The position numbers were made by a program, and so were the translations under genes. From positions 5,939,501 to 6,003,500 of the forward strand of contig NZ_CP084742.1 in NCBI RefSeq assembly GCF_020520285.1: a DNA stretch of 64,000 nucleotides. The letters run 5' to 3'. The DNA is from Pseudomonas sp. L5B5. GTDB lineage: Bacteria > Pseudomonadota > Gammaproteobacteria > Pseudomonadales > Pseudomonadaceae. The notes under the pieces were generated by a model. That model worked only from the letters and a program-made list of their open reading frames with translations, did not search any database and was not told the DNA's origin. Of the stretch, positions 57,977 to 64,000 are shown piece after piece (within the stretch, counting starts at the first letter, position 1; each line of letters starts with the position of its first letter).

Positions 57977-60220
57977 ATGGTACAGGTGAGAGCGCACCAG
58001 CCGATCAACACCGACGGCAGTATCAATCTCGAGGCATGGCTCGATCATACGGTCAGTATCGACATGGCACTGGACCGTGAAGCCTTGAAGGAAGCCTGCG
58101 AGTTCGCTCGCGAGGCAGAGCAGCAATACATGGCGACGAAGAGCCTGGGTCTGGAGGACGCATCGTGCTTCAGCACGGGCCTCGAGATCGCGGAGATCCT
58201 CGCCGATCTCAAGCTGGACCAGGACTCACTGGTCGCCGCGGTGTTGTACCGCGGTGTCCGTGAAGGACAGATCCCGCTGGCGGCGGTCAGCCAGCGCTTT
58301 GGCACGGTGGTGGCCAAGTTGATCGACGGCGTGCAGCGCATGGCGGCGATCACTGCCAGCCTCAGCCCGCGGCAATCCCTGGTGCTGGGCACCCAGACCC
58401 AGGTGGAAAACCTGCGCAAGATGCTGGTAGCCATGGTCGACGACGTGCGCGTGGCCCTGATCAAGCTGGCCGAGCGGACCTGCGCCATCCGTGCAGTCAA
58501 GGGAGCCGACGAAGAGAAGCGCAACCGGGTTGCGCGGGAAGTCTTCGACATCTATGCGCCCCTGGCCCATCGCCTGGGCATCGGGCACATCAAGTGGGAG
58601 CTGGAGGACCTGTCCTTCCGTTATCTGGAGCCCGAGCAGTACAAGCAGATCGCCAAGCTGCTGCATGAGCGGCGCCTGGATCGCGAGCGCTTCATCTCCG
58701 ACGTGATGGGCCAGTTGCAGAGTGAACTGCAGGCCACCGGGGTCGATGCCGATATCAGTGGTCGGGCCAAGCACATCTATTCCATCTGGCGCAAAATGCA
58801 GCGCAAGGGTCTTGAGTTCAGCCAGATCTACGATGTGCGTGCCGTGCGAGTGCTGGTACCGGAAATGCGCGACTGCTATACCGCGCTGGGCATCGTGCAC
58901 ACCCTGTGGCGGCACATTCCCAAGGAATTCGACGACTACATCGCCAACCCCAAGGAAAACGGCTACCGCTCGCTGCATACCGCAGTGATCGGTCCCGAGG
59001 GCAAAGTGCTCGAGGTGCAGATCCGCACCCACTCGATGCACGAGGAGGCAGAGCTCGGCGTCTGTGCCCATTGGCGCTACAAGGGTACCGACGTCAAGTC
59101 CGGTTCCAACCATTACGAAGAGAAGATCTCCTGGCTGCGCCAGGTGCTGGAATGGCACGAGGAACTGGGCGACATCGGTGGCCTGGCCGAGCAGTTGCGG
59201 GTGGATATCGAGCCGGACCGGGTGTACATCTTTACCCCTGACGGTCACGCCATCGACTTGCCCAAGGGGGCCACGCCACTGGACTTCGCCTACCGGGTGC
59301 ACACCGAGATCGGCCACAACTGCCGTGGCGCGAAGATCAATGGACGCATCGTACCGCTCAACTACAGCCTGCAGACCGGCGAGCAGGTGGAGATCATCAC
59401 CAGCAAGCACGGCACGCCAAGTCGTGACTGGCTGAACCCCAACCTGGGTTACGTCACGACTTCCCGGGCGCGGGCGAAGATCGTCCACTGGTTCAAACTG
59501 CAGGCCCGCGACCAGAACGTCGCTGCCGGCAGGACCCTGCTGGAGCGCGAGCTGAACCGCCTGGGCCTGCCGCAGGTGGATTTCGACAAGCTGGCCGAGA
59601 AGGCCAACATGAAGATCGCCGAGGACATGTTCGCTGCCCTGGGGGCCGGTGACCTGCGCCTGGCGCAACTGGTCAACCTGGCCCAGCAACTGGTGGAGCC
59701 CGAGCGTGGCAACGAGCAGCTGGAGCTGATCCCGCGCAAGGCTGCCGGCTACAAGCCGGGCAAGCGCGGCGACATCCAGATCCAGGGCGTGGGCAACCTG
59801 ATGACCCAGATGGCCGGTTGCTGCCAGCCGCTGCCAGGGGATGCCATCGTCGGCTACATCACCCAGGGCAGGGGAGTCAGCATTCACCGCCAGGACTGCG
59901 CCTCGGTGCTGCAACTGGCTGGTCGCGAACCCGAGCGGATCATCCAGGTCAGCTGGGGTCCGGTGCCGGTGCTGACCTACCCGGTGGACATCATCATTCG
60001 TGCCTACGATCGGTCCGGGCTGCTGCGTGACGTGTCCCAGGTGTTGCTCAACGAGCGGATCAACGTGCTGGCGGTCAATACCCGCTCGAACAAGGAGGAC
60101 AACACCGCGCTGATGTCCCTGACCATCGAGATCCCGGGGCTGGATGCATTGGGGCGTTTGCTGGGGCGAATCTCCCAGCTACCGAACATCATCGAGACCC
60201 GGCGCAACCGGACCCCATGA
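57977..60220 (+). CDS. relA: GTP pyrophosphokinase RelA
   Basis: A 747-residue ribosome-linked (p)ppGpp synthetase. Its N-terminal hydrolase-like domain lacks the metal-binding HD motif (LYRGVREGQ at the expected place, so hydrolase-dead). The synthetase domain (QIYDVRAVRVLVPEMRDCYT, NPKENGYRSLHTAVIGPEGK, EAELGVCAHWRYKG) is followed by TGS (VYIFTPDGHAIDLPKGATPL), a helical/zinc-finger region (LMTQMAGCCQPLPGDAIVGY) and a C-terminal ACT domain (INVLAVNTRSNKEDNTALMS). The ATG 57977 follows AAGG. It overlaps mazG by 4 bases. Confidence 0.96.
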   Translation: MVQVRAHQPINTDGSINLEAWLDHTVSIDMALDREALKEACEFAREAEQQYMATKSLGLEDASCFSTGLEIAEILADLKLDQDSLVAAVLYRGVREGQIPLAAVSQRFGTVVAKLIDGVQRMAAITASLSPRQSLVLGTQTQVENLRKMLVAMVDDVRVALIKLAERTCAIRAVKGADEEKRNRVAREVFDIYAPLAHRLGIGHIKWELEDLSFRYLEPEQYKQIAKLLHERRLDRERFISDVMGQLQSELQATGVDADISGRAKHIYSIWRKMQRKGLEFSQIYDVRAVRVLVPEMRDCYTALGIVHTLWRHIPKEFDDYIANPKENGYRSLHTAVIGPEGKVLEVQIRTHSMHEEAELGVCAHWRYKGTDVKSGSNHYEEKISWLRQVLEWHEELGDIGGLAEQLRVDIEPDRVYIFTPDGHAIDLPKGATPLDFAYRVHTEIGHNCRGAKINGRIVPLNYSLQTGEQVEIITSKHGTPSRDWLNPNLGYVTTSRARAKIVHWFKLQARDQNVAAGRTLLERELNRLGLPQVDFDKLAEKANMKIAEDMFAALGAGDLRLAQLVNLAQQLVEPERGNEQLELIPRKAAGYKPGKRGDIQIQGVGNLMTQMAGCCQPLPGDAIVGYITQGRGVSIHRQDCASVLQLAGREPERIIQVSWGPVPVLTYPVDIIIRAYDRSGLLRDVSQVLLNERINVLAVNTRSNKEDNTALMSLTIEIPGLDALGRLLGRISQLPNIIETRRNRTP

Positions 60221-61077
60221 TGGCTCAGGAAATGAACGAATCGATGTACAGCCTCGACGACCTGCTTCACCTCATGGCGCGCCTGCGGGACCCTCGGTAC
60301 GGCTGTCCCTGGGATCTCAAGCAGAACTACGCGAGCATCGTTGCCCACACTCTGGAGGAGGCCTACGAAGTGGCCGACGCCATCGAGCGTGGCGACTTCG
60401 ACCACCTGCCGGGCGAGCTGGGGGACCTGTTGTTCCAGGTGGTGTATTACAGCCAGCTGGCTCGGGAGGAGGGGCGTTTCGAGTTCGCCGCGGTGGTGGA
60501 TGGCATCACTCGCAAGCTGATTCGTCGTCACCCCCATGTCTTCCCGACCGGGGACCTGTATGCCCCACTGGATATCCCGCGGCTCGACGAGGACCAGGTC
60601 AAGGAGCGGTGGGAGCAGATCAAGGCCGAGGAGCGTGCGGAGAAATCCGATGCACCTCAGCAATTGTCCCTGCTTGACGATGTGCCGACAGCCTTGCCGG
60701 CCCTGTCCCGTGCCGCCAAATTGCAGAAGCGCGCGGCCCAGGTCGGTTTCGACTGGCCTGAAGCCCTGGCAGTGGTGGACAAGGTTCGCGAGGAGCTGGA
60801 CGAGGTGCTGGAGGCCATGGCTGACAATGATGCGGCTGCTATCACCGATGAGATCGGTGACCTGCTGTTCGTGGTGGTCAACCTGGCCCGGCACCTCAAG
60901 GTCGATCCGGAAACCGCGCTGCGCGGCGCCAATGCCAAGTTCGACCGACGCTTTCGATTTATCGAGCAGGCATTGCGCGATAGCGGTCGTCCCATGGAAG
61001 ATTGCACCCTCGAAGTGTTGGACGCCCTGTGGGGCGAAGCCAAACGTCAGGAAAAGAATTTGCCCAGCTGTGGCTGA
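60217..61077 (+). CDS. mazG: Nucleoside triphosphate pyrophosphohydrolase MazG
   Basis: A 286-residue tandem MazG-domain enzyme. Each repeat contains the EExxE-type metal site (THTLEEAYEVADAIERGDFD then GELGDLLFQVVYY; VREELDEVLEAMADND then DEIGDLLFVVVNLA). It hydrolyses NTPs and ppGpp-related nucleotides, and the pairing with relA fits control of alarmone or nucleotide pools. The ATG at 60217 overlaps the relA stop (ATGA). Confidence 0.94.
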   Translation: MMAQEMNESMYSLDDLLHLMARLRDPRYGCPWDLKQNYASIVAHTLEEAYEVADAIERGDFDHLPGELGDLLFQVVYYSQLAREEGRFEFAAVVDGITRKLIRRHPHVFPTGDLYAPLDIPRLDEDQVKERWEQIKAEERAEKSDAPQQLSLLDDVPTALPALSRAAKLQKRAAQVGFDWPEALAVVDKVREELDEVLEAMADNDAAAITDEIGDLLFVVVNLARHLKVDPETALRGANAKFDRRFRFIEQALRDSGRPMEDCTLEVLDALWGEAKRQEKNLPSCG

Positions 61078-61103
61078 GGCCATTGCCTAAGTGAGTAAGC
61101 ACC

Positions 61104-61643
61104 ATGAGCCTTTCCCTTCGCGACCAGTTGCTCAAAGCAGGGCTGGTCAACCAAAAGCAGGCCAAGCAGGTCGGCAAGGACAAGCAGAAGCAGCAGCGCC
61201 TGGTCCACAAGGGCCAGGCCGTGCTCGATGATTCCCAGCAGCGCGCCGCCCAGGAGGCGCAGGCCGAGAAGATCAAGCGTGACCAGGAACTCAATCGTCA
61301 GCAGCAGGAGAAGGCCGAGCAGAAGGCCCGGGCGGCACAGATCAAGCAACTGATCGAGGTTTCGCGCCTGCCCAAGCTGAACACCGAGGACTACTACAAC
61401 TTCGTCGATGACAAGAAGGTCAAGCGCTTGTCGGTGAATACCCTGATGCGCAACAAGCTGAGCAGCGGCTCGCTGGCCATCGTCCACCATGCCGGTGGTT
61501 ATGAGGTGATCCCGCGGGAGGCGGCGCTGAAGATCCAGGAGCGTGATCCTGGCCGTATCGTGCAGATGAATGTGCCGACCGAGGCACCGGATGAGGATGA
61601 TCCGTACGCGGCCTACCAGATCCCTGACGATCTGATGTGGTAA
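61104..61643 (+). CDS. DUF2058-family protein
   Basis: A 179-residue, highly charged protein (Lys/Gln/Glu-rich: QRAAQEAQAEKIKRDQELNR then QQQEKAEQKARAAQ), with an extended coiled coil in the first half and a small C-terminal domain (LIEVSRLPKLNTEDYYNFVD). It matches DUF2058/YaiL, of unknown function. It follows mazG by 26 bases, and a strong terminator follows. Confidence 0.9.
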   Translation: MSLSLRDQLLKAGLVNQKQAKQVGKDKQKQQRLVHKGQAVLDDSQQRAAQEAQAEKIKRDQELNRQQQEKAEQKARAAQIKQLIEVSRLPKLNTEDYYNFVDDKKVKRLSVNTLMRNKLSSGSLAIVHHAGGYEVIPREAALKIQERDPGRIVQMNVPTEAPDEDDPYAAYQIPDDLMW

Positions 61644-61645
61644 CG

Positions 61646-61697
61646 GCCCCAAAAAAAACGACAAACCCCGCCATGAGCGGGGTTTGTCGTTTTGGGG
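61646..61697. terminator. Strong bidirectional terminator after DUF2058 gene
   Basis: GCCCC plus AAAACGACAAACCCCGC pairs with GCGGGGTTTGTCGTTTT plus GGGGC around the loop CATGA, more than 17 bp perfect. It ends the relA-mazG-DUF2058 unit and also the minus-strand small gene at 61745. Confidence 0.92.
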
Positions 61698-61744
61698 CGT
61701 GGTAGTCCGCGTGGAGACTTCCAGGGGCCCGGTTTGGCCTTGGC

Positions 61745-61933
61745 TCAGGAGCTCTGCAGGGTGTTTTGCTGTTCGAGCTTTTCCAGTTCTGCCTTGTAGC
61801 TATGGGCGTCGCTTTCGGAATGGAACATGCCCACCAGCATGTCTTGTTGATGCACGTCCCAGATACGTACACCCGCGGCTACGCCTTCATGGGACATATG
61901 TGAATCGTCGCGTTCAGTTACTTTTACAGTCAT
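61745..61933 (-). CDS. Small conserved-looking cytosolic protein, unknown function
   Basis: A 62-residue protein (MTVKVTERDDSHMSHEGVAA; ends ELEKLEQQNTLQSS) with a hydrophilic composition and a coiled C-terminal helix, no cysteines or membrane segment. A good RBS (GGAGC) precedes ATG 61933. Unknown family; it might be a stress or regulatory small protein. Confidence 0.65.
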   Translation of the reverse strand: MTVKVTERDDSHMSHEGVAAGVRIWDVHQQDMLVGMFHSESDAHSYKAELEKLEQQNTLQSS

Positions 61934-62174
61934 CTGCTAGCTCCAATCTCTGTTGATCTGCAGCAAGGCGTGTGCAGGACTCCGTTATATATTTTGTTAG
62001 CTAGCTAAGTAAATTATCCGAATTTGCAATAGACCTTTGCAAAAATCAAAACAATTGCGCAGCCCCCGAAAACCGTGACATTTGGTCGCAGGGCGAGAAG
62101 TTTCATGACAAAAGTTTCATCTTCGGCGTCTTGCCGATCGGCTTTCTTGCGCGGCTGCTTGAAGAATCTCGGGC
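61934..62174. other. AT-rich intergenic region
   Basis: About 240 bases with AT-rich segments (61980-62050), containing the promoter of the small gene at 61745. No gene is supported; the open frames over it are noise. Confidence 0.5.
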
Positions 62175-62203
62175 AAAAAAAAAGCCCCGCATGGGCGAGG
62201 CTT
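62175..62203 (-). terminator. Terminator of the DUF3108 gene
   Basis: On the minus strand AAGCCTCGCC, ATG loop and GGGGCTT with one mismatch, followed by a run of nine T. It lies 16 bases after the stop of 62219-62932. Confidence 0.85.
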
Positions 62204-62218
62204 CTTCTGGTGGCTGGT

Positions 62219-62932
62219 TCAACTGCCCTTGACGTTCTTGCCGTCGACGGTGCCGTTGAGAAGCATGATGTTGTACTCCTTGCCGTCGGTTTCGACCTGT
62301 TGCAGGCGGACCAGCAGGTAGTCCCAATCCTTGGCGAACCACATCACTGTGGTGCGTTTGCTTTGTGTGGGGTCGCGTACCCGCTCGACCTTGATGGCGT
62401 CGATCTGGCCAGCCTTGGTATCGACCTTCTCCGTGCCCAGGACGCGGAAGTCGTAGGTGTCGACATCGGTGCCGTCGACCACTTGGTAGCTCATGGTCTT
62501 CTTGCCCGCAGCGACATCATGCTGCAGGGCCAGCTGGTAGGTCGACTTGTCCACCATTCCGGTGTTCAGCGGCAGCTTCACCGCATCGCCACGGTCGGTG
62601 CCGGTGACCATCTTCGCAGCCCAGTCGAAATCCAGGTCGGACTTCTTGGCCTTGCCCAGGCCGCCACGCTCGAAGTGGTAGGACTGGGGGACCAGGGTGT
62701 CTTTTTCCAGGGTCAGGGTGCTTTCCTCAGTCAGGCTGGCGATCATCATCGATGCCTTGAAACTGAGTTTCCAGACGCCGCTGGCGGTTTTTTCCAGGCT
62801 GCGTTCGGCAGTGCCGCTCATGGGCAATTGCTTCCAGTCGGCGGTGTAGCTTGCGGAGAACGGGTGAAGATCTGCCGCCTGCACAACTGGCAGGGCGAAC
62901 AGAGCACAAGCGAAGAGCAGGGCGCGACGCAT
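62219..62932 (-). CDS. DUF3108-family periplasmic protein
   Basis: A 237-residue protein with a signal peptide (MRRALLFACALFALPVVQAA) and a single all-beta domain: SASYTADWKQLPMSGTAERS, SQSYHFERGG-type strands and GQIDAIKVERVRDPTQSKRT. This is the DUF3108 pattern, found between purN/purM and other genes in Pseudomonas. Function unknown; a lipid or cell-envelope binding role is possible. The ATG at 62932 is 8 bases after the purN stop. Confidence 0.85.
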   Translation of the reverse strand: MRRALLFACALFALPVVQAADLHPFSASYTADWKQLPMSGTAERSLEKTASGVWKLSFKASMMIASLTEESTLTLEKDTLVPQSYHFERGGLGKAKKSDLDFDWAAKMVTGTDRGDAVKLPLNTGMVDKSTYQLALQHDVAAGKKTMSYQVVDGTDVDTYDFRVLGTEKVDTKAGQIDAIKVERVRDPTQSKRTTVMWFAKDWDYLLVRLQQVETDGKEYNIMLLNGTVDGKNVKGS

Positions 62933-62940
62933 AAAATCTC

Positions 62941-63603
62941 CTAGGTTCGAATCAAGTAACCGCTGGCGGCCAGTAATTTGCCATCCAGTAAAGCACCTTG
63001 GTCGCCGAGCGTTAGCCGGCCTTCGGCGAACCAGCGTACGGCCATTGGGTAAATCCGGTGTTCCTGGACATGCACTCGCTGCGCCAGGCTCTGGGGCGAG
63101 TCGTGCAACTCTACCGGGATCACAGCCTGTACGACCAGAGGCCCGCCATCGAGTTCCTCGGTGACGAAGTGCACGCTGCAGCCGTGTTCCGTGTCTGCGG
63201 CCTCAAGCGCTCGCTGGTGAGTGTGTAACCCTTTGTATTTGGGCAGCAGCGAAGGATGGATATTCAACAGGCGACCCTGGTAGTGACGGACGAAACCTGC
63301 GCTGAGAATGCGCATGAACCCGGCCAGGACCACCAGTTTGGGTTGAAAGGTGTCGATCAGTTCGACCAGTGCCTGGTCGAAGGCCTCGCGGCCCTCGAAG
63401 GCAGTGTGATCGAGGAAGCGGGTAGTGATACCCGCTTCCTTGGCGCGCTGCAGGCCATAGGCGTCTGAGCGGTTGGAGATCACGGCAGCGATGCGGACCG
63501 GACTGTCGTCGGTCCGCGCGTTGTCGATCAGGGCTTGCAGGTTACTGCCGGTGCCGGACAGCAGCACCACAACATCACAGGTCGGCAACATCCGCTCTTG
63601 CAT
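62941..63603 (-). CDS. purN: Phosphoribosylglycinamide formyltransferase PurN
   Basis: A 220-residue folate-dependent GAR transformylase of purine synthesis. It has the nucleotide fold start VVVLLSGTGSNLQALIDNAR, the catalytic region LAGFMRILSAGFV, RLLNIHPSLLPKYKGLHTHQ and the conserved VHFVTEELDGGPLVVQAVIP. I use ATG 63603 (MQERMLP), which overlaps the purM stop as ATGA; ATG 63591 is an alternative. It follows purM in the purMN unit. Confidence 0.93.
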   Translation of the reverse strand: MQERMLPTCDVVVLLSGTGSNLQALIDNARTDDSPVRIAAVISNRSDAYGLQRAKEAGITTRFLDHTAFEGREAFDQALVELIDTFQPKLVVLAGFMRILSAGFVRHYQGRLLNIHPSLLPKYKGLHTHQRALEAADTEHGCSVHFVTEELDGGPLVVQAVIPVELHDSPQSLAQRVHVQEHRIYPMAVRWFAEGRLTLGDQGALLDGKLLAASGYLIRT

Positions 63604-64000
63604 CAGTGAGCCTTGAGGTTCTTCAGTTCGACTTGGGCTGCGCCTTCGGCGGCACTGGCGATCTGGCCGATGACCCAAGGTTGCTCGCCGGCAGCGCGCA
63701 GGACGTTGAGGGCGTTATCGACCTGATCCTGGGCCACGCAGATGACCATGCCTACGCCGCAGTTCAGCACACGGTGCATTTCATGTTCATCGACGTTGCC
63801 TTTTTCCTGCAGGAAGTCGAAGACGGCCGGACGCTGCCAGCTGGCCACGTCGACCACCGCCTGGGCGCCTTTTGGCAGTACGCGCGGGATGTTGTCCAGC
63901 AGGCCGCCGCCGGTGATGTGGGCCATGGCCTTGACCGCGCCGGTCTCCTTGATCAGTTGCAGCAGCGGCTTGACGTAGATGCGGGTCGGGGCCATCAACA
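63603..64000 (-). CDS. purM: Phosphoribosylformylglycinamidine cyclo-ligase PurM, C-terminal part (partial)
   Basis: The frame runs off the right edge of the window; 132 residues of the C-terminus are present ([53 protein letters not shown]). PurM makes AIR from FGAM with ATP. It overlaps purN by ATGA, giving the conserved purM-purN operon. Confidence 0.94.
   Translation of the reverse strand, partial: LMAPTRIYVKPLLQLIKETGAVKAMAHITGGGLLDNIPRVLPKGAQAVVDVASWQRPAVFDFLQEKGNVDEHEMHRVLNCGVGMVICVAQDQVDNALNVLRAAGEQPWVIGQIASAAEGAAQVELKNLKAH

Overview
This window is chromosomal DNA of a fluorescent Pseudomonas of the P. fluorescens/P. protegens type. The evidence is a run of Pseudomonas gene blocks: amrZ; flgZ-flgN-flgM-flgA with cheV-cheR and flgBCDE; oprH-phoP-phoQ; dctA with a sigma-54 promoter; and ldhA-gacS-(pirRS-like)-cysM-rlmD-relA-mazG in the order I recall from P. 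aeruginosa. Read through its stop codon, the gacS reading frame is exactly 917 codons with the phosphorelay residues at H294, D717 and H863, the numbering used for P. fluorescens/protegens GacS.

Layout. 1-2353: end of mgtE, amrZ, phnN, two small membrane proteins and tRNA-Arg(CCT). 2354-5868: an AT-richer accessory strip beside the tRNA, with a decayed IS3-family element, a truncated serine recombinase and an FkbM methyltransferase. 5869-10095: three-gene operon of unknown function (helical-repeat protein, PcfJ-like protein, DUF1266 protein). 10604-16818: REC-TPR regulator with a small histidine kinase, a LysR regulator divergent from a glutamate-polyamine-ligase-like gene, and an MFS transporter. 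16884-24570: flagellar and chemotaxis genes with readable sigma-28 and sigma-54 promoters. 24822-27713: nrdA with a long leader. 28473-34480: rstAB, pcpS and oprH-phoPQ. 34490-38483: AraC regulator, dctA and a CoA transferase. 38490-49288: housekeeping and envelope genes (sprT, Yip1, ttcA, two ArnT-type glycosyltransferases with ais, a Tag-like protein, wrbA, arsC, a thioredoxin-like lipoprotein, a META lipoprotein). 49378-64000: ldhA, gacS, PirRS-like pair, cysM, rlmD, relA, mazG, small conserved genes, purN and partial purM.

The strongest observation is that gacS carries an in-frame TAG at codon 265, upstream of the whole kinase core, so this isolate (or its sequenced clone) should be a natural Gac mutant. 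Other points of interest are four GTTCAG-type repeats at exact 11-bp spacing before oprH (candidate tandem PhoP sites), a candidate enhancer array before the flgB sigma-54 promoter, a DnaA box and candidate NrdR box pair before nrdA, paired palindromes between the AraC gene and dctA, a Tag-family protein that lacks the catalytic residues, and the uncharacterised TPR/PcfJ/DUF1266 operon. I saw no CRISPR array, prophage or obvious defence island. All functional calls rest on reading the sequence and family recall; no database search was run.
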